A DNA stretch of 13,428 nucleotides. Origin: Kineosphaera sp039812485 (GTDB taxonomy: Bacteria > Actinomycetota > Actinomycetes > Actinomycetales > Dermatophilaceae). The stretch spans positions 1 through 13,428 of the forward strand of contig JBDIAP010000106.1 in assembly GCA_039812485.1 (NCBI GenBank), written 5' to 3'. The stretch's first letter is position 1. The number at the start of each line of letters is the position of its first letter. The position numbers and the translations under genes are program-made. The notes under the pieces were generated by a model. It made no database searches and was not told the DNA's origin. It worked only from the letters and a program-made list of their open reading frames with translations. Positions 1 through 6,350 of the stretch are shown in pieces.

Positions 1-7
1 GGACCGA

Positions 8-757
8 TCAGTCCGGCCAGTAGGCCGAGGCGAGGTAGCCGGGCAGCGCGCGGGTGCGGTGCCCGTCCCAGGCCGGGGCGATGCCCGCGAGTTCGCCGAC
101 CGCCTCGATGAGCGCCGCCGTGAACCCCCAGACGACGAGTCCGCCGACCTCGAATCCCGGCCCCCGGTAGTGGTCGGGCGCCACGACCGTGAACCGGCGG
201 TCGGGGTCGAGCAGCTCGGCGACCTCGGCGACGAGCACCTGCGCCACCTCCCTCGCGTCGACGACCCGCAGCGGGTGCGGCCGCGGCCACCACGCGAGCA
301 CCGGATGCACCGCCATCTCGGCGGGATGCATGTAGAGCGCCGGCAGTTCGGCGACGACCTGCACCGACGCCGGGTCGAGCCCCACCTCCTCGTGGGCCTC
401 CCGCAGCGCCGCCGCGACCGGGCCGTCGTCGCCCGGCTCGAGGTGACCGCCGGGGCAGACGACCTGCGCGGCGTGCGAGCGCAGCGTGTGCGCCCGCTCG
501 GTGAGCAGCAGGTCGCCGAGGCCGGTGCCTCCGGACGTGCCCGGCGAGAAGAGCATGAGCACCGCCGAGCGTCGCCGCGGGTGCAGCGGTGGGGGGAAGG
601 TGGCGAACCAGTCCGCTGCGGCGGCCACCCCCGCTACCGGGTCGGGGTGGGAGCGCCGGCGCGAGGCGAGGGCCGCGGCCAGACGGGGCTCGACCCGCTG
701 CAGCCACGGCGGCACCGGGGGCCCGGGCGGTCGGGTCGGCACAGGCTCGGGGATCAC
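8..757 (-). CDS. NUDIX hydrolase, CoA-pyrophosphatase (NudL/YeaB) type
   Basis: A 249-residue cytosolic protein. Residues 84-104 match the UPF0035 signature that precedes the Nudix box in coenzyme A pyrophosphatases (LLTERAHTLRSH followed by a PGG). The Nudix box follows at about 103-127 and ends in REAHEEVGL, with metal-binding Glu120, Glu123 and Glu124. The first glutamate of the classical box is Asp, and the usual Phe before PGG is Cys101, so substrate preference is uncertain. Family members hydrolyse CoA or its derivatives to 3',5'-ADP and 4'-phosphopantetheine. The Pro-rich N-terminus is typical of actinobacterial homologues. The start is a GTG at 755-757 with no clear Shine-Dalgarno; the nearby ATG at 766-768 is in another frame and stops after four codons. 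The gene lies 76 bp downstream of the DHFR-like gene on the same strand and may be read through from it. I am confident of the fold and moderately confident of the CoA substrate. Confidence 0.9.
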   Translation of the reverse strand: MIPEPVPTRPPGPPVPPWLQRVEPRLAAALASRRRSHPDPVAGVAAAADWFATFPPPLHPRRRSAVLMLFSPGTSGGTGLGDLLLTERAHTLRSHAAQVVCPGGHLEPGDDGPVAAALREAHEEVGLDPASVQVVAELPALYMHPAEMAVHPVLAWWPRPHPLRVVDAREVAQVLVAEVAELLDPDRRFTVVAPDHYRGPGFEVGGLVVWGFTAALIEAVGELAGIAPAWDGHRTRALPGYLASAYWPD

Positions 758-833
758 GTGCCGATCATGCCGCGTCGGGGTGACCGGGTCGGTGGGCGGA
801 CCGTCGCGGCGCGAGACGCGGCGCGGGCGCCCG

Positions 834-1400
834 TCAGCGCACCACGTCGTAGACGGCCAGGCGGACGCCGTTGGCGTAGGTGGCGTGCTCGGTGAGCGTG
901 AGCCGCGCCTTGTCTCCGTCGTCGGCGAAGAGCCGCGTGCCCGAGCCGAGCACGACCGGGAACTCCAGCAGCGTGTAGCGGTCGACGAGCCCGGCGGCGG
1001 CGAGGCCGCGGGCCAACTCGGCGCTGCCGTGCACGAGGATCGGGCCGCCGTCGCCGGCCTTGAGCGCGGCGACCTCGTCGAGGGTGCGCAGGATGCTCGT
1101 GTCAGGCCAGTCGGGGTTGAGGTCGGCGTCGGTCAGCGTCGTCGACACGACGTACTTCGGCAGCGAGTTGTAGCGCGCGAAGTCCTCCATCGTCGGCCAG
1201 ATCGGCGCGAACTCGGTGTAGGTGCGGCGCCCCAGCAGCAGCGCCCCGGCCTCCTCCTGTTCGCGGCCCTTGATCTCGTAGGCCGATTCGTCGAAGTCGA
1301 CGTCCTTGAACGTCCAGCCGCCGTGCGGGTGGTCGCCGCCGCCGGGGGCCTCGACGACGCCGTCGAGGGTGATGAACTCGGTCACGATGAGGCTGCGCAT
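834..1400 (-). CDS. Dihydrofolate reductase family protein (RibD C-terminal domain-like)
   Basis: A 188-residue protein with the single-domain RibD-C/DHFR-like fold. It has an N-terminal strand with TEFITLDGVVEAPGG, a central ALLLGRRTYTEF (the helix around the NADPH site), YVVSTTL, and a C-terminal GSAELARGL followed by FPVVLGSGTRLF. Such proteins are putative NADPH-dependent reductases, common in actinobacteria, whose substrates are mostly unknown. It is not a canonical FolA. An ATG four codons upstream (1410-1412) is possible. I prefer the ATG at 1398-1400 because a -10-like TATGTT ends 7 nt before it, which would give a leaderless mRNA starting at this codon, and because the family begins with this strand. 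A palindromic AACTAGTT lies between the promoter boxes, so the gene is probably repressor-controlled. Confidence 0.88.
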   Translation of the reverse strand: MRSLIVTEFITLDGVVEAPGGGDHPHGGWTFKDVDFDESAYEIKGREQEEAGALLLGRRTYTEFAPIWPTMEDFARYNSLPKYVVSTTLTDADLNPDWPDTSILRTLDEVAALKAGDGGPILVHGSAELARGLAAAGLVDRYTLLEFPVVLGSGTRLFADDGDKARLTLTEHATYANGVRLAVYDVVR

Positions 1401-1407
1401 GGCCAGA

Positions 1408-1435
1408 AACATACCAACTAGTTTGTTGCCGTCAA
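1408..1435 (-). promoter_or_regulatory. Promoter of the DHFR-like gene (leaderless)
   Basis: On the minus strand a TTGACG -35 box (plus positions 1430-1435) is followed by a 16-bp spacer and TATGTT (1408-1413). Seven bases separate the -10 box from the ATG at 1400, so transcription would start at or next to the start codon. Five of six -35 bases and four of six -10 bases match the sigma-70/SigA consensus. Confidence 0.6.
1413..1426. promoter_or_regulatory. Putative repressor operator, AACTAGTT palindrome
   Basis: ACCAACTAGTTTGT is a 14-bp dyad with one mismatched pair, centred on AACTAGTT. It fills most of the spacer and touches the -10 box of the DHFR-like gene. ACTAGT-centred dyads resemble operators of small winged-helix repressors such as HxlR/MarR-type proteins. 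No regulator gene lies next to it here, so the binding protein is unknown. Confidence 0.45.
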
Positions 1436-1497
1436 GGCCCGGGGACCGGCGTCGGCGAATTGGTGCGACGAACAGGCTCGTTACGCGAGGGCCGTCG

Positions 1498-2376
1498 TCA
1501 GAAGACCGGCTTGCCGCCGGTCACCCCGAGAACTGTGCCGGAGACGAAGCTCGCCTCGTCCGACGCCAGGAAGACATAGGCGGCCGCGACCTCGACGGGG
1601 TGCCCGGCGCGCCCCAGAGGGGTGTCGGAGCCGAAGCCCTCGACCTTCTCCGGCGCCATCGTCGCGGGGATGAGCGGGGTCCAGATCGGTCCGGGGGCGA
1701 CGGCGTTGACGCGGATGCCCCGCGGCCCGAGCTCGGCCGCGAGATTGACGACGAGGTTGTTCAGGGCGGCCTTCGTCGCCGCGTAGTCGAGGAGATGCTC
1801 CGAGGGCTGCACGGCCTGCACCGATGTCGTGACGATGATGCTGCCGCCCGCTCCCAGGTCGTCGGCCAGGTGCTTGACGAGCCAGAACGGCGAGAAGACG
1901 TTGGTCTCGAAGGTGCGCACGATCTGCCCGTCGGGGAAGTCGGTGATGTCGTCGTGGGTCATCTGGTAGGCGGCGTTGGGCACGAGCACGTCGAGCCCGC
2001 CGAGCTCCTCGACGGCGGTCTTCGCCGTGTGGATGTTGGCCTGCGCGGTGCGCAGATCGGTCTCGATGAGCACGCACCGGCGCCCGGCCCGCTCGACGAG
2101 CTCCTGCGTCTGCCGGGCGTCGCCGGCCTCCTGCGGCAGGTGGGAGATCGCGACGTCGGCGCCCTCGGCGGCGAAGAGAGTGGCCACCGCACGACCGATG
2201 CCGGAGTCGGCGCCGGTGACGAGAGCGCGCTTGCCGACGAGACGGTCGCGCCCGGTCCAGTGCTCGCCGTGGTCGGGATGCGGGTCGAGGTCGTCGACGG
2301 TGCCGGGCCAGGTCTGGGTCTGGGCGGGGATGGCGGACAGATCGGGGGTTGCGGCAGGGGCGGACTGGACCGACAT
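1498..2376 (-). CDS. SDR family oxidoreductase (general stress protein 39 / YhdF-like)
   Basis: A 292-residue classical short-chain dehydrogenase/reductase with an N-terminal extension of about 45 residues (including the PDHGEHWTGRDRLVGKRAL stretch) seen in the general-stress/YhdF subgroup. Motifs: TGADSGIG at 54-61 (dinucleotide binding), NAA at 134-136, Asn159, Ser185, and YAATK with Tyr198 and Lys202. The Asn-Ser-Tyr-Lys catalytic tetrad is therefore intact. It also has the PGP motif at 228-230 and a C-terminal GTVLGVTGG. It reduces or oxidises a carbonyl/alcohol with NAD(P)H, with unknown substrate, in the cytosol. The start is supported by GAGG about 6 nt upstream. It has its own promoter candidate (TTGACA just after the dinB stop), so it is probably transcribed separately from dinB, 67 bp upstream. 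Confidence 0.93.
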   Translation of the reverse strand: MSVQSAPAATPDLSAIPAQTQTWPGTVDDLDPHPDHGEHWTGRDRLVGKRALVTGADSGIGRAVATLFAAEGADVAISHLPQEAGDARQTQELVERAGRRCVLIETDLRTAQANIHTAKTAVEELGGLDVLVPNAAYQMTHDDITDFPDGQIVRTFETNVFSPFWLVKHLADDLGAGGSIIVTTSVQAVQPSEHLLDYAATKAALNNLVVNLAAELGPRGIRVNAVAPGPIWTPLIPATMAPEKVEGFGSDTPLGRAGHPVEVAAAYVFLASDEASFVSGTVLGVTGGKPVF

Positions 2377-2435
2377 CGGGGCCTCGCGGACGTCTCAGGC
2401 GGGCGGGGCCGCGGTTCAGGACCCTGCTGCGGTGC

Positions 2436-2441
2436 TGTCAA
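2436..2441 (-). promoter_or_regulatory. Perfect TTGACA -35 box upstream of the SDR gene
   Basis: TTGACA lies immediately downstream of the dinB stop codon, reading toward the SDR gene. At 17 bp spacing the -10 position reads TGAACC, a poor match, so the promoter is either weak, activator-dependent or read by another sigma factor. The implied leader is about 45-50 nt and carries the GAGG ribosome-binding site. Confidence 0.4.
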
Positions 2442-2443
2442 GG

Positions 2444-3595
2444 CTAGGTGCACCCGCCGCGGTCGGCGATTCGGGCGGCGGGCCCGGCATCGTCGGGCGG
2501 GGTCATCTCGGCGTGCACGCCGAGCAGCCGGATCGGCCGGTCGGGCTCGATGCGGTCGTCGGCGAGCGCGACCGCGGCGCCGACGATCTGCGCGCGGTCG
2601 GCGGTCGCGCGGGGGAGCTTGCGCGAGCGGGTCACCGTGAAGAACGGCGCATAGCGGATCTTCAGCCGCAGCCGCACCGCGGGGCGGCCCTCGGCGGTGA
2701 TGTCCTCGACGACCTGCTCGGCGAGCGTCGCGACCGCGGCGAGGATCTCGGACCGCTCGACGAGGTCCTGCTGGTAGGTCGTCTCGTGCCCGTGCCCGCG
2801 CGGCACCCACGGTGTCGGGTCGACCTCGCGCGAGCCCTCGCCGCGGCCCAGGTCGCGATACCAGCCGCCCATGCGGGGGCCGAACTCCGCCGTCAGCACG
2901 TCGAGCTGCGCCGCCGCGAGGGCGCGGACCGTGACGATGCCGTGCGCCGCGAGCCGGCCGGAGACCTTCGCGCCGACGCCCCACAGCGCGATCGTCGGCC
3001 GCTCGCCCATGACCTCGAGCCAGTTGTCCGCGGTCAGCGTGAAGACCCCGCGCGGCTTGCCGAAGTCGGTGGCGTTCTTGGCGCGCACCGTCGTGTCGCC
3101 GATGCCGATCGAGCAGTGCAGCCGGGTCGCGGCGAGCACCGCGGCCTGAATCTGCCGGGCCGTGCCGACCGGGTCGTCGGTGCGGACGCCGAGGAACGCC
3201 TCGTCCCAGCCGAGCACCTGCACGACCGCGTGCTCCCGCAGCGTGGCCATGACCTGCTCCGATGCCGCCAGGTAGGTCGGCGCGTCGACCGGCAGGATGA
3301 CCGCCTGGGGGCACTTGCGGGCGGCGATCCGCAACGGCATGCCGGACCGGGCCCCGAACTCGCGCGCCTCGTAGGAGGCCGTCGAGACCACCGCCCGCTC
3401 GGTCGGGTCGCCGCGGCCGCCGACGATGACCGGCAGGCCCGCGAGCTCGGGTCGGCGCAGCACCTCGACCGCGGCGATGAACTGGTCGAGATCGACGTGC
3501 AGCACCCAGGGCACCGGCGGCCGGCCGGCCGCTGACGTGCCCGGCGCCTCGCCCGCCGGCTCCCTGGCCTCGGTCACCCGTCGAGTGTGCCCCAT
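2444..3595 (-). CDS. dinB: Y-family DNA polymerase IV, DinB2-type, with non-aromatic steric gate
   Basis: A 383-residue translesion polymerase, most like mycobacterial DinB2 (DinP). Numbered from the ATG at 3595, palm motifs are HVDLDQFIAAVE (metal ligand Asp35) and GWDEAF (Asp131, Glu132). Also visible are SYEAREFGARSGMPLR (fingers), SIGIGDTTVRAKNATDFGKP, the helix-hairpin-helix region ALWGVGAKVSGRL, and a little-finger domain ending RPIRLLGVH. The sugar-selecting steric-gate position, normally Phe or Tyr, is Ile40. DinB2 of Mycobacterium smegmatis has Leu there and uses ribonucleotides. There is no C-terminal QL[SD]LF-like clamp motif at the end. The start is uncertain: the frame opens at 3670 through a 10-bp repeat, so I choose the ATG at 3593-3595. 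The GTG at 3577 is an alternative that still leaves more than 20 residues before the catalytic core. It stands alone, divergent from the permease. Confidence 0.92.
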   Translation of the reverse strand: MGHTRRVTEAREPAGEAPGTSAAGRPPVPWVLHVDLDQFIAAVEVLRRPELAGLPVIVGGRGDPTERAVVSTASYEAREFGARSGMPLRIAARKCPQAVILPVDAPTYLAASEQVMATLREHAVVQVLGWDEAFLGVRTDDPVGTARQIQAAVLAATRLHCSIGIGDTTVRAKNATDFGKPRGVFTLTADNWLEVMGERPTIALWGVGAKVSGRLAAHGIVTVRALAAAQLDVLTAEFGPRMGGWYRDLGRGEGSREVDPTPWVPRGHGHETTYQQDLVERSEILAAVATLAEQVVEDITAEGRPAVRLRLKIRYAPFFTVTRSRKLPRATADRAQIVGAAVALADDRIEPDRPIRLLGVHAEMTPPDDAGPAARIADRGGCT

Positions 3596-3620
3596 CGTCG
3601 GCGTCGACCCGGCCTGGCAC

Positions 3621-3660
3621 GGGATGGCGCGGGATGTCGCGGGATGGCGCGGGAAGTCGC
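3621..3660. repeat. Four tandem copies of a 10-bp repeat upstream of dinB
   Basis: Four exact-length units: GGGATGGCGC, GGGATGTCGC, GGGATGGCGC and GGGAAGTCGC. Partly matching decamers lie on each side (3611-3620 and 3661-3670). It sits just upstream of the preferred dinB start, in the divergent dinB/permease intergenic region. One repeat per helical turn would place identical faces in line, as in iterated protein-binding sites, but simple slippage is an equal explanation. Confidence 0.75.
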
Positions 3661-3712
3661 GGTTTGGCATCGCGACCCTGCCGCATCGGGAAACCTGTGT
3701 TTCTCGATGACT

Positions 3713-3773
3713 GCGGGAATGTAAAACTTGAGTGTCGCCGATCGATATGTCGCTTTCGGGCGATCATTCCCGC
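3713..3773. repeat. Inverted repeat GCGGGAAT / ATTCCCGC upstream of the permease
   Basis: Perfect 8-bp arms (3713-3720 and 3766-3773) separated by 45 bp, about 25-85 bp before the permease ATG. The loop also holds ATCGAT and two CGATC copies. It could be a looped operator for the permease or the divergent dinB, or chance. No recognised regulator consensus fits. Confidence 0.3.
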
Positions 3774-3784
3774 GGTATTGGGTC

Positions 3785-3790
3785 TACGTT
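3785..3790 (+). promoter_or_regulatory. Weak -10-like hexamer of the permease gene
   Basis: TACGTT ends 7 nt before the ATG at 3798, the same geometry as the DHFR-like gene. It matches only 3 of 6 consensus bases and has no recognisable -35. It is offered because no Shine-Dalgarno precedes the ATG, which is what a leaderless transcript would show. Confidence 0.3.
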
Positions 3791-3797
3791 TGCCTGC

Positions 3798-5306
3798 ATG
3801 ACCACCTACTCGGGGAGTCCGTTTCGCAAGAAGGACGTCGAAACGGTCATCCACCAGAACGACCCGGTCGACGGGCTTGAACACAAAGGTCTCGCCAAGC
3901 GCCTGACCGCCAAAGATCTCATCGCGTTCGGTATCGGAATGATCATCGGCACCGGCATCTTCACGCTCACCGGGGTGCAGGCCAAACTCAACGCGGGCCC
4001 CGCCATCGCCATCTCCTTCCTCATCGCGGGCGTCATCGCCCTGCTCGCAGCCCTGTGCTATGCCGAACTGGCCTCGTCCGTGCCGACGGCCGGCAGCGCC
4101 TACACCTACGCCTACACGACGATCGGCGAGGTCTTCGCGTGGATCATCGCGTGGGATCTCGTGCTGGAATTCGCGCTCGGGGCGGCCGTCGTCGCGCGTG
4201 GCTGGTCAGGTTATCTACAGGCCGCGCTGGGGCTGCCCGACACGTTCTTCGGTGAGAGTTCGATCGTCAATCTCGGTGCCGTCCTCATTGCCGTCGTGCT
4301 CGGCGGGGTCGCGCTGCGGGGCATCTCCGAGGCCAGATGGGTGACGAATGTGCTCGTCGTCATCAAGGTCTCCGTCTGCCTCTTCATCATCGTCGTCGGT
4401 ATCTTCTTCGTGAAGACCGCCAACTGGGTGCCGTTCGTGCCCCCGTCCCAGCCCTCGCGGCAGGACACGCTCGGCACGCTGGCGACCCCGTTGTGGCAGC
4501 TCGTCAGCGGCGTCACACCCAGCGTCTTCGGCGTCTCGGGGGTGCTGGCCGCCGCGGCGGTCGTCTTCTTCGCCTACTCCGGGTTCGAGATCGTCGCCAA
4601 CCTTGGCGAGGAGACCAAGGAGCCGGCGCGCGACATGCCCCGCGGCCTCATCGGCTCGCTCGTCATCTGCACACTGCTCTATCTGGCGGTCTGCCTCGTC
4701 GTCACCGGCATGGTCACGTATTCGCAGCTGTCCGAAGGGGCGCCGCTGGCCGACGCGTTCGCGCAGGTCGGGCTCGGCTGGGCCGGCGTGCTCATCGGCA
4801 TCGCCGCGGTCTGCGGGCTCAGCTCGGTGATCCTCGTCGACATCGTCGGCATGGGCCGCATCGGCTATGCGCTCGCCCGCGACGGCCTGCTGCCGCCGGC
4901 GGTCGGCAAGGTGCACCCGACGTGGCGCACCCCCGTCGGCGTGACGATCGGCACGACCGTCGTCGTCGCCCTGCTCGGCGCCTTCGTGCCGCTCAGCGCG
5001 CTCGCCGAGATGGTGAGCATCGGCACCCTCTTCGCGTTCCTCGTCGTGTCGGTCGCCGTCATCGTGCTGCGGCGCACGAAGCCCGACCTGCACCGGCCGT
5101 TCCGGGTGCCGCTGTCGCCGTGGCTGCCCGCCCTGTCCGCGGTGGCCTGCCTCGGCATGATGGCGAGCCTGGCCACCGAGACGTGGATCCGGTTCGTCGT
5201 GTGGATGGTCATCGGGCTGGCGATCTATGTCGGCTACGGCCGCAGGCACTCCCACCTCGCCGTCAGGCAGGAGGAGCTCGAGCTGCCCGTGCCGACCCAG
5301 ACCTGA
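3798..5306 (+). CDS. APC-family amino-acid permease, cationic amino acid transporter-like
   Basis: A 502-residue inner-membrane protein with about 12 hydrophobic segments. TM1 has the broken-helix signature FGIGMIIGTGIFTLTG (about 44-59), and the conserved FFAYSGFE at 257-264 is followed by an EETKEPARDMPRG loop. TM1 and TM6 carry the substrate in the APC fold. The LTAKDLIAFGIG lead-in and C-terminal PDLHRPFRVPLSP are typical of CAT/YfnA-type permeases, which import amino acids in symport or exchange. The exact substrate cannot be read. A GTG at 3732 is in frame but adds 22 residues unlike the family, so I use the ATG at 3798. It converges with the Lrp/AsnC gene, which suggests amino-acid-responsive control. 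The two share the hairpin at 5336-5378. Confidence 0.92.
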   Translation: MTTYSGSPFRKKDVETVIHQNDPVDGLEHKGLAKRLTAKDLIAFGIGMIIGTGIFTLTGVQAKLNAGPAIAISFLIAGVIALLAALCYAELASSVPTAGSAYTYAYTTIGEVFAWIIAWDLVLEFALGAAVVARGWSGYLQAALGLPDTFFGESSIVNLGAVLIAVVLGGVALRGISEARWVTNVLVVIKVSVCLFIIVVGIFFVKTANWVPFVPPSQPSRQDTLGTLATPLWQLVSGVTPSVFGVSGVLAAAAVVFFAYSGFEIVANLGEETKEPARDMPRGLIGSLVICTLLYLAVCLVVTGMVTYSQLSEGAPLADAFAQVGLGWAGVLIGIAAVCGLSSVILVDIVGMGRIGYALARDGLLPPAVGKVHPTWRTPVGVTIGTTVVVALLGAFVPLSALAEMVSIGTLFAFLVVSVAVIVLRRTKPDLHRPFRVPLSPWLPALSAVACLGMMASLATETWIRFVVWMVIGLAIYVGYGRRHSHLAVRQEELELPVPTQT

Positions 5307-5335
5307 GGTCATCACGACGACCCTCGGCCAGGACC

Positions 5336-5378
5336 CGATCGGGCGGCGCGCACCCTCGCGGTGGGCGCCGCCCGATCG
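5336..5378. terminator. Bidirectional hairpin terminator between convergent genes
   Basis: A perfect 14-bp stem (CGATCGGGCGGCGC at 5336-5349 pairing with 5365-5378) extends inward through one G-G mismatch into CACC/GGTG (5351-5354 with 5360-5363) and a 5-nt loop CTCGC. It lies 29 bp after the permease stop and 18 bp after the regulator stop, so it can serve both strands. There is no U-tract, as is common in actinobacterial terminators. Confidence 0.82.
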
Positions 5379-5396
5379 CTCTGCACGGCCGCCGGC

Positions 5397-5858
5397 TCAG
5401 TCCGCGTCGAGCAGCGGGCGGATGCGGTAGGGGATGACCTCGCGCAGGAAGACGGCCGTCTGCGTCCGCAGGATGCCGGGGCACAGCCGGATCTCCTCCG
5501 AGACGCGATACAGGTCCTCGGGGTCGCGCGCGACGACGCGGCACAGCAGGTCGGTGTTGCCCGCGGGCGCGAAGCACTCGAGCACCTCGGGGATGCGCCG
5601 CACGCCCGCCATCGCCTCCTCCAGGAGCCGCTGGTCGAGCTCGGCCGACACGGTGGCGGCGAGCCCGCGGCCCAGCGCGGCGGGCGGGATGCGGGTGCTG
5701 GCCAGGCGCAGCACGCCGTGCTCCCGGTAGCGGTCGAGGCGCGCCTGGATCGTGCCGCGCGCCAGGCCGGTGCGCTGGGCGAGCAGCAGGATGGTCATGC
5801 GCGGGTCGTCGTCGAGCGCGGCGAGGATGCGCCGGTCGGTGGCATCGAGTCGGTACAT
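5397..5858 (-). CDS. Lrp/AsnC family transcriptional regulator
   Basis: A 153-residue DNA-binding regulator. The N-terminal winged-helix domain (LDATDRRILAALDDDPRM, then LAQRTGLARGTIQARLDR, residues about 4-43) is the AsnC-type HTH. The C-terminal RAM (Lrp ligand-binding) domain spans about 65-145, with the FAPAGNTDLLCRVVARDPEDL stretch near the effector/oligomer interface. Such proteins form octamers or hexadecamers that wrap DNA and respond to amino acids. The frame is open back to 6161, but the family start MYRLDATDRR is at 5858. A G-rich run GGGGGGAG directly precedes that ATG. A perfect dyad with TGATC half-sites lies about 50-70 bp upstream, so autoregulation is likely. The convergent permease is the obvious candidate target. 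Confidence 0.92.
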   Translation of the reverse strand: MYRLDATDRRILAALDDDPRMTILLLAQRTGLARGTIQARLDRYREHGVLRLASTRIPPAALGRGLAATVSAELDQRLLEEAMAGVRRIPEVLECFAPAGNTDLLCRVVARDPEDLYRVSEEIRLCPGILRTQTAVFLREVIPYRIRPLLDAD

Positions 5859-5908
5859 GCTCCCCCCGAGGGTCGTCCTGATCAATTCCGCCGGCGCCGA
5901 TGCCTGCG

Positions 5909-5929
5909 CTTTGATCGATCTGATCAAAG
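5909..5929. promoter_or_regulatory. Probable Lrp/AsnC operator dyad
   Basis: CTTTGATC-GATCT-GATCAAAG is a perfect 8-bp inverted repeat with a 5-bp spacer, about 50 bp upstream of the Lrp/AsnC start. Further TGATC copies lie at 5879, 5975 and 5983. Multiple phased half-sites upstream of an lrp-type gene fit the known wrapping mode of the family. Assignment to this regulator is inference. Confidence 0.6.
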
Positions 5930-6350
5930 GATGGCACGGTTGTTGTGCACTGCGCCGCTCCTGGGTTCTCATGGTGATCAGGTGATCGGCGCGGTCCCAC
6001 CGGACCAGACCGATCGCGACTCCCGGGCCGCCGACCATGGTCAGGATCATGGCGGTCCGGAGCGGCGCCCACGCGACCGCGTGGCCGCTGCGAGTCGCGA
6101 CCCGTCCGTCCCACACCCCCGGGCCCGGACGGTATGCGAGGCGCCGGCCATCCCGTGGCATCAGCTCACGGGTTGGCGGCGCCTCGCGCGCGTCGCCGGA
6201 CGTGTCCCGCCTGTTCAGGCGTCGCCGGCCGGGGCGGCTGAACCCCTGCTACGTGACGACCGAGCGCCGAGGTCCCCTGGGCCGCAACAGACCCGCGACC
6301 CCAACCGATCGAAGGGCCCGGTCGCAGGCCGGCTCGGTGACCTCGAGCGC
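5930..6350. other. About 420 bp with no recognisable gene
   Basis: Between the Lrp operator and the oleD stop I see no credible coding region on either strand. Open frames exist because stops are rare at this GC, but their translations are Arg/Pro/Ser-rich and domain-free. What is visible: two TGATC sites (5975, 5983), the inverted repeat CCCGTG-9 nt-CACGGG (6152-6172), the dyad CGCCTG-TT-CAGGCG (6208-6221), and a repeated CGTCGCCGG (6191-6199 and 6220-6228). Six-bp arms GCGACC/GGTCGC near 6294-6325 could form a weak hairpin downstream of oleD. It probably holds the lrp upstream control region and the ole operon 3' untranslated region. A decayed gene cannot be excluded. Confidence 0.5.

Noticed and set aside
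3596..3670. Longer dinB start at 3670
   Set aside because: It would translate the 10-bp repeat into a low-complexity stretch absent from DinB proteins. The ATG at 3595 or GTG at 3577 is more plausible.
3732..3797. GTG start for the permease 22 codons upstream
   Set aside because: The added residues are unlike the family, and the ATG at 3798 has a -10-like box just before it.
1959..3884. 641-codon minus-strand frame across dinB and the SDR gene
   Set aside because: It is an alternate-frame shadow. The dinB and SDR motifs are in other frames.
5859..6161. N-terminal extension of the Lrp/AsnC frame by 101 residues
   Set aside because: Family proteins begin at MYRLDATDRR, a G-rich ribosome site precedes that ATG, and the extension would cover the probable operator. 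A short hydrophobic stretch in it has no recognisable homology.
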